From: CAVQKZ01 sp963837325
GTDB lineage: Bacteria > Actinomycetota > Actinomycetes > Mycobacteriales > Jatrophihabitantaceae
NCBI GenBank assembly: GCA_963837325.1
Contig: CAWIMV010000002.1
Coordinates: forward strand, 1,240,001 to 1,304,000
Length of the DNA: 64,000 nt
Reading direction: 5' to 3'
Within the stretch, counting starts at the first letter, position 1, and each line of letters opens with the position of its first letter. A program made the translations under genes and the position numbers. Of the stretch, positions 51,388 to 60,445 are shown in pieces. The notes under the pieces are model-generated. The model ran no database searches. It was not told the DNA's origin and worked only from the letters and a program-made list of their open reading frames with translations.

Positions 51388-52133
51388 GTGGGGCGTTGCT
51401 GTCGGTGCGCCGGCTGCGTAAATCGTTCGGGAAGTCGGTCGTGCTGGCCGATCTCGATCTGGACGTGCCCGAGCACAGCTGCACCGTGCTGATCGGCGCG
51501 TCCGGCTCGGGCAAGTCGACCCTGCTGCGCTGCCTGAACCTGCTCGAGGTCGTCGACGACGGAGTGGTGGAACTCGACGGGCAGGACATCACCGATCCTC
51601 GGGTCGACGCCAACCGGATTCGGACCAAGGTCGGCATCGTCTTCCAGGCCTTCAACCTCTTCCCGCACCTGAGCGTCCTGGACAACGTCACGCTCGCATC
51701 GCGCCGGGTGCACCGGATCGGGCGCGAGCAGGCCGAGAAGGACGCCCTCGCGATGCTGGAGCGAGTCGGACTGCGCGACCGGGCCGGGGCCCGCCCCGAT
51801 GAGCTGTCGGGCGGGCAGCAGCAGCGCGTCGCGATCGCCCGCGCGCTGGTCAACCGTCCGCGGTTGATGCTCTTCGACGAAGTCACCAGTGCCCTCGACC
51901 CGGAACTCGTCGGTGAAGTACTGGGTCTGATCCGAGAGCTGAAGGCCGAGGGGATGACAATGGTGCTCGCCTCGCATGAAATGAGTTTCGCCCGCGAGGT
52001 CGCTGACGAGGTCTGCTTCCTCGACGGGGGCCGAATCCTGGAGCAAGGCCCGCCGGATCGGCTGTTCGGCGCGCCCCAGGAACCGCGGACCAGGCAATTC
52101 CTGGCCCGCATCGTCGCGGCGGGGCGGCTCTGA
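51384..52133 (+). CDS. Amino-acid ABC transporter ATPase, second set
   Basis: 249 residues. Walker A GASGSGKST near 39, Q-loop in IVFQAFNLFPHLSV, signature LSGGQQQR near 139, Walker B MLFDEVTSALDPELV near 160, switch SHEMSFA near 196. The P of the usual DEPT is V here, a variation seen in several GlnQ-like proteins. The frame runs far upstream across the permease gene in another phase; the ATG at 51384 (ATGA overlap) is the true start. Confidence 0.92.
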   Translation: MSGALLSVRRLRKSFGKSVVLADLDLDVPEHSCTVLIGASGSGKSTLLRCLNLLEVVDDGVVELDGQDITDPRVDANRIRTKVGIVFQAFNLFPHLSVLDNVTLASRRVHRIGREQAEKDALAMLERVGLRDRAGARPDELSGGQQQRVAIARALVNRPRLMLFDEVTSALDPELVGEVLGLIRELKAEGMTMVLASHEMSFAREVADEVCFLDGGRILEQGPPDRLFGAPQEPRTRQFLARIVAAGRL

Positions 52134-52164
52134 AGCGCTGGCACCGCTGCGAAAGAATGGTGAA

Positions 52165-55089
52165 GTGACCGACGCCCGCGAGCTCGCCGCCGCGTTGCGA
52201 CGAGCCGGGCTCGCCGACGTCGATGCGAGCAACCGCCGGCGGGCCGAGTATTCGTCGGACGCGTCGAACTACCGGGTCGTGCCGAGCGTCGTGGCGTTCC
52301 CCCGGCACGCCGACGAGGCGGCCGCGGCCCTACGAGTGGCCCGCGAGTACCAGGTGCCGTTCACGGCCCGCGGCGCCGGCACGTCGATCGCCGGGAACGC
52401 CGTCGGATCGGGCGTGGTACTCGACTTCTCGCGCCACCTCAACCGGGTCAGCGCGGTCGACCCGGACGCCTGCACCGCAACTGTCGAGCCCGGCGCCATC
52501 CTGGACTCGATCACGCTGGCCGGCGCCCCGTACGGACTGCGCTTCGGCCCCGACCCATCCACGCATGCCCGGGCCACCATCGGCGGGGCGCTGGGCAACA
52601 ACGCGTGCGGATCGCGGGCGCTCGCTTACGGCCGCACGGGCGACAACGTGGTGGAACTGGACCTGCTCACGGCTGCCGGCACTCGCTTTCCAGCTGGCCG
52701 GTACGGGCGGGGTGGGCTGCACAGCGATGGCCCCGAGGGTCCGCTGCTGGCCGCGCTCGACCGCATTCGCAACGACCGGCTCGAGCTGATCCGCACGGAG
52801 TTCGGGCGGTTCGCCCGACAGGTTTCCGGCTACTCCCTCGAGCATCTGCTGCCCGAGAACGGCTTCGATCTGGCTCGGTTCCTGGTCGGCACCGAGGGCA
52901 CACTGGGGGTGATCCTCGGCGCGACCGTGCGCCTGGTCGAGTCGCCCCGCGCGGTCGCGCTTGCCGTGCTCGGCTATCCGGACATGGCCACCGCGGCCGA
53001 CGCCGTGCCCGGGCTGCTGCCGCACCGGCCGATCGCGCTCGAAGGCATGGACGCCCGGCTGGTCGGCGTGGTGCGGGCCCGCCGTGGCTCGGCCGTCGTG
53101 CCGGACCTGCCTCGCGGCGGCGGGTGGCTGTTCGTCGAGACGACGGGGGCCACCGACGCCGAGGCGCGGGCGACGGCGGAGAAGCTGATCCCCGATGCCG
53201 GTTGCCTCGATTCGGCCATCGTCACCGGATCCGCTGCCCGAGCGCTGTGGCGCATCCGCGAGGACGGCGCCGGGCTGGGCGGGCGCACGCCGGCCGGCGC
53301 CCCGGCCTGGCCCGGCTGGGAGGATGCCGCCGTACCGCCGGCGCGGCTGGGCACGTACCTGCGCGAGTTCTTCGCGCTGATGACCGAGCACGGCCTCGAC
53401 GCAGTGACGTACGGCCACTTCGGCGACGGCTGTGTGCACGCCCGGATCGACTTCCCCTTCGGCCCCGCGCCTTCGGCCTACCGCGAATTCGTCGTCGCGG
53501 CGGCGCAACTCGTTGGGCGCCACGGCGGGTCGATGTCGGGTGAGCACGGCGACGGCCGGGCCCGCGGCGAACTGCTGCCCTACATGTATTCGGCCGAGGC
53601 GATCGAGACGTTCGCCGCCGTCAAGCACGCCTTCGACCCCGGCAACGTCCTCAACCCCGGCGTGATCGTGGCGCCCGCCCCGATCGACGTCGACCTGCGC
53701 GTCCCGGCGGCTCGACCGTTGCGCACCAAGCTGGCCTTCGCCTACCCACACGACAACGGCGACCTGTCCGTCGCCGTGCACCGATGCGTCGGAGTGGGCA
53801 AATGCCGAGCCGACACGACCGCCGCGGGTGCAGTGATGTGCCCGTCCTACCTTGCGACCCACGACGAGAAGGACTCGACGCGCGGTCGGGCGCGGGTGCT
53901 GCAGGAGCTGGCCAACGGTTCGCTGGTGAAGAACTTCAAGTCCGACGAGGTCGCTGACGTCCTTGACCTGTGTCTGTCCTGCAAGGGCTGTGCCGTCGAC
54001 TGCCCCGCGGGCGTGGACATGGCCACCTACAAGGCTGAGGCGCTACACCAGCGCTACCGGCACCGGTTGCGCCCGCCGTCGCACTACGCGCTGGGGTGGC
54101 TGCCGCGCTGGGCCCGGTTCGCGGCCCGGGCGCCCCGCCTGGTCAACGCGGCGTTGCGCCAGCCGACGCTTGCCGCGACGGCCAAGCGGTTCGGCGGCAT
54201 CGAACCGCGGCGGCCGTTGCCGCAGTTCGCCCGCAAGACGTTCCGCCGGTGGTTCGAGGGCCAGACGATCGAGACGCTGCTCGACGACGGCTCGGAATCC
54301 ATGGCGAACCCGGTGCTGCTGTGGGTCGACACGTTCACCGACCACTTCACGCCTGAGGTCGGGCAGGCGGCGGTCCGGGTCCTCGAGGCCGCGGGCTATG
54401 CCGTGCAGTTGACCGGTGAGTCGGTGTGCTGCGGCCTCACCTGGATATCCACCGGCCAGCTCGACGCCGCTCGCAAGCGTCTGCGCGCCACCCTGGACGC
54501 CCTGGAGCCCGCGCTCGAGGCCGACATCCCGATCGTCGGGCTCGAACCGTCGTGCACGGCCGTGCTGCGCAGTGACCTCGCCGAACTGCTGCCCGACGAC
54601 GCGCGGGCGGCCAAGGTCGCCGAGAACACCCTGACGCTTGCCGAGTTGCTGACTGCGACACCGGGTTGGACACCGCCGCGCCTGGACGGCGTGCACGTGC
54701 TGGCCCAACCGCACTGCCACCAGCACGCGGTGATGGGCTGGCAGGCCGACGCGGACCTGCTCGCCGCGGCCGGAGCGGGCGTGAGCACGGTCGGCGGCTG
54801 CTGCGGCCTGGCCGGCAACTTCGGGGTCGAGCGCGGGCATTACGACGTGTCGGTGGCCGTGGCCGAAACTGCGCTGATGCCGGCGGTGCGCGCGGCCCGG
54901 CACGACGCCGTGCTGCTTGCCGACGGCTTCTCCTGCCGCACCCAGCTCGAGCAGCTCGGCCGCGTGCACAGCGTCCACCTCGCCCAACTCCTGGCTGAGC
55001 ACCTAGACCCCACTCCCGGCTTGGCCCCTGAGCCGGGCGACACACCGATCGAGGACCTGCTGCGGGGCCGAGACTTGGAGGAGTCGTGA
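52165..55089 (+). CDS. FAD- and Fe-S-binding dehydrogenase (GlcD-GlcF fusion, D-lactate/D-2-hydroxyacid type)
   Basis: 974 residues. FAD_binding_4 domain at about 40-175 (PFTARGAGTSIAGNA), FAD-oxidase C-terminal domain at about 215-500 with HGGSMSGEHGDGRARG, then a 4Fe-4S ferredoxin domain with two clusters (GVGKCRADTTAAGAVMCP and CLSCKGCAVDCP). Two CCG domains follow at the end (SVCCGLTWIS, GGCCGLAGNFG). This is the Dld2-like fusion seen in actinomycetes, oxidising D-lactate, D-2-hydroxyglutarate or similar acids and passing electrons to quinone. It lies between the second transporter and a DapC-type aminotransferase, with a four-base overlap. Confidence 0.9.
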   Translation: MTDARELAAALRRAGLADVDASNRRRAEYSSDASNYRVVPSVVAFPRHADEAAAALRVAREYQVPFTARGAGTSIAGNAVGSGVVLDFSRHLNRVSAVDPDACTATVEPGAILDSITLAGAPYGLRFGPDPSTHARATIGGALGNNACGSRALAYGRTGDNVVELDLLTAAGTRFPAGRYGRGGLHSDGPEGPLLAALDRIRNDRLELIRTEFGRFARQVSGYSLEHLLPENGFDLARFLVGTEGTLGVILGATVRLVESPRAVALAVLGYPDMATAADAVPGLLPHRPIALEGMDARLVGVVRARRGSAVVPDLPRGGGWLFVETTGATDAEARATAEKLIPDAGCLDSAIVTGSAARALWRIREDGAGLGGRTPAGAPAWPGWEDAAVPPARLGTYLREFFALMTEHGLDAVTYGHFGDGCVHARIDFPFGPAPSAYREFVVAAAQLVGRHGGSMSGEHGDGRARGELLPYMYSAEAIETFAAVKHAFDPGNVLNPGVIVAPAPIDVDLRVPAARPLRTKLAFAYPHDNGDLSVAVHRCVGVGKCRADTTAAGAVMCPSYLATHDEKDSTRGRARVLQELANGSLVKNFKSDEVADVLDLCLSCKGCAVDCPAGVDMATYKAEALHQRYRHRLRPPSHYALGWLPRWARFAARAPRLVNAALRQPTLAATAKRFGGIEPRRPLPQFARKTFRRWFEGQTIETLLDDGSESMANPVLLWVDTFTDHFTPEVGQAAVRVLEAAGYAVQLTGESVCCGLTWISTGQLDAARKRLRATLDALEPALEADIPIVGLEPSCTAVLRSDLAELLPDDARAAKVAENTLTLAELLTATPGWTPPRLDGVHVLAQPHCHQHAVMGWQADADLLAAAGAGVSTVGGCCGLAGNFGVERGHYDVSVAVAETALMPAVRAARHDAVLLADGFSCRTQLEQLGRVHSVHLAQLLAEHLDPTPGLAPEPGDTPIEDLLRGRDLEES

Positions 55090-56174
55090 CCGGATTCATT
55101 CCGCCGCCCTACCCGTACGAGCGGCTCGACGAGGTCATCGAGCTGGCTGGGCAACACGACGGCGGCGCGGTTGACCTGTCGATAGGGACGCCCTGCGATC
55201 CGGCGCCGCCTGAAGTCATCGCCGCGCTGTCCTCCGCCGATACGGCTCGCGGGTACCCGCCGTCGATCGGCACGCCCGCGTTCCGAGCTGCCGCCGCCGA
55301 CTGGGTTTCCCGCCGGTTGGGCGCCACGGTCGACGCCGCCACCGAGTTGGCCGCGTGCGTCGGCAGCAAGGAGTTCGTCGCGTCCACGCCGCAGTACCTC
55401 AAGCTGCGCGACCCGGCCCGCGACACCGTCCTGTACCCCGCGGTCAGCTATCCCACGTACGCGATGGGCGCCACCTTGGCCGGCGCGAGGGCCGTGCCCT
55501 ACCGCGAGTTGGGCGAGATAGCCGATGCCGACGCCGAGCGGGCGCTGTGCATCTGGGTGAACTCGCCCGGCAACCCGACCGGTGAACTGCAGGACCTCGC
55601 GGCGGCAGCCAAGTGGGGCCGGGCCCGCGCGGTGCCCGTCCTGTCGGACGAGTGCTACGCGGAGTTCACGTGGGCGGGCGGGCCGACGACGATCCTGCGC
55701 GCCGGCCCCGCCGGCGTCATCGCAGTGCATTCGCTGTCCAAGCGCGACAACTTCGCCGGGGCCCGGGTCGGCTTCTATGCCGGTGACGCCGAGCTCGTCC
55801 ATTACCTGCGCGAGGTTCGCAAGCACGCCGGGCTGATGGTGCCCGGCCCGGTGCAGGCCGCGGCCGTGCGGGCGCTCGGCGACGACGCGCACGTGGAAGC
55901 GCAGCGGGGCCGCTACCTCACCCGGTTGCGGCGTCTGCAGCAGGTGCTGGCCGTCGCGGGCTACCCGGTGCAACTGCCCGACGGCGCTTTCTACCTCTGG
56001 GCCGCCGCGCCGGACGGCGATGCCTGGGCCGCCGCTCGTGACCTGGCCAAACGGGTCGGCATCGTCGTCTCACCGGGCGAGTTCTACGGGCCGGATTCGA
56101 CCGGCTACTTCCGGGTGGCCGCCGTCCAGCCCGACGATCGAATCGAGTTGGCCGCCGCTCGCGTCGGGGCCTAA
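55086..56174 (+). CDS. dapC: DapC-type aminotransferase (N-succinyldiaminopimelate aminotransferase family)
   Basis: 362 residues; PLP lysine K219 in HSLSKRDNFAGARVGF. Other core motifs are LSIGTPCDPAPPEVIAAL near 32, YPAVSYPTYAMGATLAGA near 118, and WVNSPGNPTGEL near 158. The family makes N-succinyl-L,L-diaminopimelate from the keto acid, the step between DapD and DapE, and in relatives the gene follows fdxA. Here it sits 21 kb from fdxA at the end of an amino-acid catabolic operon, so a catabolic role is a real alternative. It overlaps the FAD/Fe-S gene by four bases. Confidence 0.82.
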   Translation: MTGFIPPPYPYERLDEVIELAGQHDGGAVDLSIGTPCDPAPPEVIAALSSADTARGYPPSIGTPAFRAAAADWVSRRLGATVDAATELAACVGSKEFVASTPQYLKLRDPARDTVLYPAVSYPTYAMGATLAGARAVPYRELGEIADADAERALCIWVNSPGNPTGELQDLAAAAKWGRARAVPVLSDECYAEFTWAGGPTTILRAGPAGVIAVHSLSKRDNFAGARVGFYAGDAELVHYLREVRKHAGLMVPGPVQAAAVRALGDDAHVEAQRGRYLTRLRRLQQVLAVAGYPVQLPDGAFYLWAAAPDGDAWAAARDLAKRVGIVVSPGEFYGPDSTGYFRVAAVQPDDRIELAAARVGA

Positions 56175-56252
56175 CTGCGGGTTTAGCCGGCGCCCGGCCC
56201 GGGTAGTTACTGAAGCGTAGGTCCTTAATTCGATGGGAAGGCGAGCCACCCC

Positions 56253-56426
56253 ATGAGTGGAGAAGACAAAGCCAAGAACAAGATCGAGGACGTCGCAGGC
56301 AAGGCGAAGGAAGGCCTCGGACGGGTCACTGGCGACCGCGACATCGAGAACGAAGGCAAGGCCGACCAGGCGAAGTCTGACTTGAAGGATGCCGGCGAGA
56401 AGGTCAAGGACGCGTTCAAGCACTGA
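56253..56426 (+). CDS. CsbD-family stress protein
   Basis: 57 residues: starts MSGEDKAKNKIEDVAGKAKE and continues with GLGRVTGDRDIENEGKADQ, the standard CsbD pattern of a Lys/Glu/Ala-rich, probably disordered or helical protein. CsbD homologues are induced by stress and sigma factors in other bacteria; the mechanism is unknown. It is followed directly by a textbook terminator. Its length puts it below common ORF cut-offs. Confidence 0.92.
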   Translation: MSGEDKAKNKIEDVAGKAKEGLGRVTGDRDIENEGKADQAKSDLKDAGEKVKDAFKH

Positions 56427-56448
56427 CCTGACAACAGCTCCAAAAAAG

Positions 56449-56478
56449 CGGCCCCTGGACCAACCGGTCCAGGGGCCG
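56449..56478 (+). terminator. Rho-independent terminator after csbD-like gene
   Basis: A perfect 13-base stem (CGGCCCCTGGACC 56449-56461 with 56466-56478) and a 4-base loop, followed by TTGTCGTT and preceded by an A run. It is the best terminator of the window and could act on both strands. Confidence 0.85.
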
Positions 56479-56497
56479 TTGTCGTTACTGTGGCCCG

Positions 56498-57655
56498 GTG
56501 CCGACCATGCAACGTCGGCTGCGGCCTGTGCCACCCGCGGCCGGTCACGTCACGACGCTGGAACTGTTCTTTGACCTCGTCTTCGTCTTCACCATCACCC
56601 AGCTGACCGGCCTCGTGCGGGAGTCGAGTGGCGCCACTGGCTACCTCCGGGCCGGCGCGATTCTGGTGATCACGTGGTGGATGTATGACGGGTACGCCTG
56701 GTTGAGCAACAACGTCGGCCCGCACACGCTGGCCACGCGGCTGCCGATGCTCGCCGGGATGACCGGCTTCCTTGTCATGGCGATCGCGACGCCGGATGCG
56801 TTCGGTTCGGCCGGCTGGGCTTTCGCGGTGGCCTACCTGGTCGTCGTGCTGGTGCACGGGGTCCAGTTCACCCGCTCCTCGCTTGGTGAGTCCGCGCGGG
56901 CAATCCTGCGGATCCTGCCGCTCAATCTCAGCGGCGCTGCGCTGCTGCTCGCCGCGGCGGCGATCGGACCGCACCGCGGTTGGATCTGCTGGGCGGTTGC
57001 CGCGGGCATCTTGGCGGTTTCGCTGCGGCCCCGGTCCAGCGCGGGCTTCGCACTTCAGGCCGACCACTTCGCCGAGCGCCACCAGCTCGTGGTGATCATC
57101 GCGCTCGGCGAGACGATCGTGGCGACCGGCGTTGGCGCCGAGGGCCGGCTGCGCGAGTTCGCTGTGGTCGTGGCGGTACTGCTCGCGATGGCGTTCGTGT
57201 CGGCCCTGTGGTGGGTGTACTTCGGCGGGGACGACGAGGCCGGTGCCGCGGCGCTTGCCGTTGCGCTCGAGGACCAGCGCGTGGACGCGAGCGCTTGGGC
57301 GTTCGCGGGCGCACACATCGTGCACGTGGCTGGCCTGGTGCTGGTGGCCGCCGGACTGGAAGAAGTCATCGCCGCACCCACGCATGAGCTCGGAGTCCGG
57401 ATCGCGGTCACGATGGCGGCCGGCTGTGCGACGTTCCTCGGCGCCCAGACGATCTATCTGCAGCTGTTGGGGATCCCGGGGGGTGCCCCATTGCTCGCCG
57501 GGGCCGTGCTCGCGCTGGCGGTCGCGGCAATCGGGCCAGCCGTGAATGCCGTCACTGAGCTGGGCGTGCTGGTCGTGATCCTGATATGCACGGTGGCGGT
57601 TCGGGTGGCGCTGCGCGACCGGTCTGAGCCACCGACGGCGGAGGGCGGGGCATGA
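56498..57655 (+). CDS. Low temperature requirement A (LtrA)-like membrane protein
   Basis: 385 residues with ten to twelve hydrophobic helices. The N-terminal family motif TTLELFFDLVFVFTITQLT lies near residues 19-37; GETIVATGVG near 206 matches another conserved loop. LtrA was named from a Listeria cold-growth mutant; its biochemical role is unknown. A GTG (56498) or an ATG (56507) may be used. The next gene overlaps its end by four bases. Confidence 0.88.
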   Translation: MPTMQRRLRPVPPAAGHVTTLELFFDLVFVFTITQLTGLVRESSGATGYLRAGAILVITWWMYDGYAWLSNNVGPHTLATRLPMLAGMTGFLVMAIATPDAFGSAGWAFAVAYLVVVLVHGVQFTRSSLGESARAILRILPLNLSGAALLLAAAAIGPHRGWICWAVAAGILAVSLRPRSSAGFALQADHFAERHQLVVIIALGETIVATGVGAEGRLREFAVVVAVLLAMAFVSALWWVYFGGDDEAGAAALAVALEDQRVDASAWAFAGAHIVHVAGLVLVAAGLEEVIAAPTHELGVRIAVTMAAGCATFLGAQTIYLQLLGIPGGAPLLAGAVLALAVAAIGPAVNAVTELGVLVVILICTVAVRVALRDRSEPPTAEGGA

Positions 57656-58125
57656 GCGAGCGGTTGCGTCCTCAGCGCCGAGGCCGGCGGATCGCCATGA
57701 TGCCCGACGAGCTCAATGTTTTCCTCGCCGAGCAGCGCACCTGCCGCGCGGCCACCATCGGTCCGGATGGCCCGCACGCCACTCCGCTCTGGTTCGCGTG
57801 GGTCGGCGGGTGCCTGTGGTTGTACTCGATCACGCGCAGCCAGCGCTGGGCCGATCTGCAGTGGGATCCGCGCATCGGCGTCGTCGTCGACGCGGGTGGC
57901 GAATACTTCGATCTACGTGGCGTCGAGATCACCGGCCGGGCCGAGGTCGTCGGTGAAGTGCCGCGCACCGGTGCGGCCAACGACGACCTGAACCTGGTCG
58001 AGCCGCATTTCGCCCGCAAATACTTCGGGACCGACGCCATGGTCTACGACCGCAAGCACGCCTGGCTGCGAATCCGGCCGACCAAGATCGCCAGTTGGGA
58101 CTTCCGCAAGCTTGCCGACCTGTGA
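57652..58125 (+). CDS. Flavin split-barrel (pyridoxamine-phosphate-oxidase-like) protein
   Basis: 157 residues with a basic N terminus and the PNPOx-like barrel: CRAATIGPDGPHATPLWFAW at residues 31-50, conserved strands up to about 140. It probably uses FMN or F420. It is translationally coupled to the LtrA-like gene by an ATGA overlap. The substrate is unknown. Confidence 0.8.
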   Translation: MSERLRPQRRGRRIAMMPDELNVFLAEQRTCRAATIGPDGPHATPLWFAWVGGCLWLYSITRSQRWADLQWDPRIGVVVDAGGEYFDLRGVEITGRAEVVGEVPRTGAANDDLNLVEPHFARKYFGTDAMVYDRKHAWLRIRPTKIASWDFRKLADL

Positions 58126-58137
58126 GGTCGGCGCTGT

Positions 58138-58776
58138 TCAGCGCTTGGTCGCGACGAGCAGTCCGTCGCCCACCGGCAGCAGTGTCGCGAGTAGCCGGTT
58201 GTCATCGCGGACCGTCTTGCTGAGATCGCGCAGCGTTACCGTGTCCGGATCGCGCTGGGACGGGTCGGCGACCCGGTCGTGCCACAGGGCGTTGTCGAAC
58301 GCCATCACCCCGCCCGGGCGCAGCAACCGAAGGGCCTGCTCGTAGTAGACCCCATATGCGCTCTTGTCGGCGTCGACGAACACGATGTCGTACGACTCCT
58401 CCCGCAACCGGGGCAGCACCTCGGCCGCCGAGCCGTTGATCAGCCGATAGCGGGTGGTGGCGATTCCGGCCTCGCCGAAGGCCTCTTTGGCCGCGCGCTG
58501 GTGCTCGCCTTCGATGTCCACGCTGGTCAGTACGCCGTCATCGGTCATGCCCGCGAGGAGGTAGAGGCCCGAGACCCCGGCTCCGGTGCCGACCTCGACG
58601 ACTGAGTGAGCCTGGGTGGCGGCTGCGAGCATGCGCAACGTGGCGCCGCCGGCCGGGCCGATCGGGGTGCAGCCGAGTTCGCGGCCGCGATCCCGGGCCG
58701 CCGCGGTGATGTCGTCCTCCAGCGCGAATGACTCGGCGTAGGAGAGGCTGGCTTGGTTCAGCATCGCGTCGGCCAT
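58138..58776 (-). CDS. SAM-dependent O-methyltransferase (catechol-O-methyltransferase-like)
   Basis: 212 residues. The AdoMet loop VEVGTGAGVSGLYLLAGM near residue 60 and the family segment VFVDADKSAYGVYYEQALRL near 135 (metal Asp) are intact, followed by DNALWHDRVAD. It is the family of Rv1220c, which lies at the same place beside sigE in mycobacteria. The substrate is unknown. Minus-strand TAGCCT six bases before the ATG (58776) suggests a leaderless transcript. Confidence 0.88.
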   Translation of the reverse strand: MADAMLNQASLSYAESFALEDDITAAARDRGRELGCTPIGPAGGATLRMLAAATQAHSVVEVGTGAGVSGLYLLAGMTDDGVLTSVDIEGEHQRAAKEAFGEAGIATTRYRLINGSAAEVLPRLREESYDIVFVDADKSAYGVYYEQALRLLRPGGVMAFDNALWHDRVADPSQRDPDTVTLRDLSKTVRDDNRLLATLLPVGDGLLVATKR

Positions 58777-58987
58777 GCAGCCAGGCTAGAGCGTGGTGCC
58801 CGTTGTCGGTATGACCCGCGCCGCGTTTGGCTGCGCTGGAAATGCGAAAAGCGAAAAGCGGCGGCGACGAGGAAGTTGGGTGGTGGGCTGGGTTCGCCCA
58901 TCCGGGCTGCGGCGTCGCGCTGATCACCTTAGAAGATAACGGGAAAGTGCTTTCGTTCTGTCGGTCGGCTGGACGATAATCGACCGT

Positions 58988-59080
58988 ATGAACAAAGTAG
59001 AGAGCGACGGTCCGGAGTGGCTCCCCTACGTCCCCGGCAGTCCGGCGAGACCGAAACCGCTCAGTGCATCGAATCGATGA
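58988..59080 (+). CDS. Possible leaderless 30-codon ORF
   Basis: GATAAT, a near-perfect -10 box, ends seven bases before this ATG. The product starts MNKVESDGPEWLPYVPG; it is hydrophilic, with no family recognised. The last 20 bases overlap the convergent decarboxylase gene's 3' end. It may be a small gene or only a chance frame behind a real promoter. Confidence 0.3.
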   Translation: MNKVESDGPEWLPYVPGSPARPKPLSASNR

Positions 59081-60419
59081 TCAGCGCGAGATCGTCGGCT
59101 GTCGTCAGTGGATTCACGATCGCGAACCGGGTGCAGACCTGACCGGAATGCCGGGTCGGCGTCACGAAAGCGACCTGATCGTCCAGCAACCGGGCGCTCC
59201 ATTGGACGTAGTCGTCGGCGTCCCAACCGATACGTTCGAACAACAAGACGGTGAGATCCGGTTCCACGAGCAGTCGCAGGTGCTCCGCGTCCCGAATCAT
59301 CGCCGCACCGGCCCGGGCCACCGACAGCGTCTGCTCCAGGGCACTTCGATACGCGTCGGTGCCGTGGACGGCCAGCGAGAACCAGAACGGTAGCCCGCGC
59401 GCGCGTCGGGTGAGCTGGATCGCGAAGTCAGACGGGTTCCACTCGCCCTCGACTGTCACCGGGTCCAAATACCCGGCGTGCTGGGTGTGCGCCGCGCGAG
59501 CCTGCACTGGGTCGCGATAGATCAGGGCGCAGGAGTCGAACGGGGCGAACAGCCACTTGTGCGGGTCGACGATGAACGAATCGGCATGCTGCACACCGTC
59601 GAACAGGTGCTGGACGCTCGGCGCGGCCAGGCCGGCTCCGCCGTACGCGCCGTCGACGTGCAGCCACCAGCCGTGCTCTTGCGCCACCGCGGCGATCCCG
59701 GCGATGTCGTCGACCACGCCGAGGTTCGTCGTACCGGCCGTCGCGACAACCGCGAAGATGCCGTCCTGCAACTCGGCCGACAGGTCGTGGACGGTGTCCC
59801 GCAAGGCCCGGCCGAGCATCCGGCCGCGCGGGTCGCCCGGCACCTCGATGACCTCGACGTCCATCACCACCCGCAACGCGTGCTTGACCGACGAGTGGGT
59901 CTCCTCGGTGACGCAGACCGCCCACCGCGCCGGCCGGGAACCGCGGTGGTGCAGCGCGGACTCCCGCGCGGCCACCAACGCCGACAGGTTGCCGATCGTG
60001 CCGCCCTGCACGAAGACCCCGCCGGCCTCGTCCGGCAGCCCGGCCAGATCGGCGATCCAGCGCAGCGCCTGGTTCTCGGCGTAGACGGCACCGGCCCCTT
60101 CCAGCCAGGAACCTCCGTAGACGCTCGACGCCCCGACCAGCATGTCGAACCCGGCCGCGGCCTTCGTCGGCGCGCTGGGGATGAATGACAGATAGCGCCG
60201 GTGGTCCACCGACAGGCAGGCTGGACCCAGGACGTCAGCCCACAGCCGCAAGGCCTCCTCTGCCCCGATGCCACCGGACGTAACGGTCAAACCGGCCCGG
60301 GCCTCGAGCTCCGCGGGCGTGGCCGGCCGGTCGAGCGGTGCTTCCATGGCCAGCCGGTCCAGGCAGTAACTGGCGAGTTCACGGACCGTGCGGTCATCAG
60401 CGCGCGTGTACTGGTGCAC
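59061..60419 (-). CDS. PLP-dependent decarboxylase (aromatic-L-amino-acid/tyrosine decarboxylase family)
   Basis: 452 residues; group II decarboxylase. The cofactor lysine is K288 in FIVDPHKWLFAPFD; the preceding region has HVDGAYGGAGLAAPS (Asp and Ala of the PLP pocket). The N-terminal helices carry DVLGPACLSVDHRRYLSFIP. Such enzymes decarboxylate aromatic amino acids, glutamate or diaminobutyrate; the length and motifs fit the actinobacterial aromatic type, but the substrate is open. Minus-strand TAGTCT six bases before the GTG (60419) gives a leaderless start, divergent from sigE. Confidence 0.85.
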   Translation of the reverse strand: MHQYTRADDRTVRELASYCLDRLAMEAPLDRPATPAELEARAGLTVTSGGIGAEEALRLWADVLGPACLSVDHRRYLSFIPSAPTKAAAGFDMLVGASSVYGGSWLEGAGAVYAENQALRWIADLAGLPDEAGGVFVQGGTIGNLSALVAARESALHHRGSRPARWAVCVTEETHSSVKHALRVVMDVEVIEVPGDPRGRMLGRALRDTVHDLSAELQDGIFAVVATAGTTNLGVVDDIAGIAAVAQEHGWWLHVDGAYGGAGLAAPSVQHLFDGVQHADSFIVDPHKWLFAPFDSCALIYRDPVQARAAHTQHAGYLDPVTVEGEWNPSDFAIQLTRRARGLPFWFSLAVHGTDAYRSALEQTLSVARAGAAMIRDAEHLRLLVEPDLTVLLFERIGWDADDYVQWSARLLDDQVAFVTPTRHSGQVCTRFAIVNPLTTADDLALIIDSMH

Positions 60420-60445
60420 GGTGCGAGACTAAGGGCAGCACCCTC

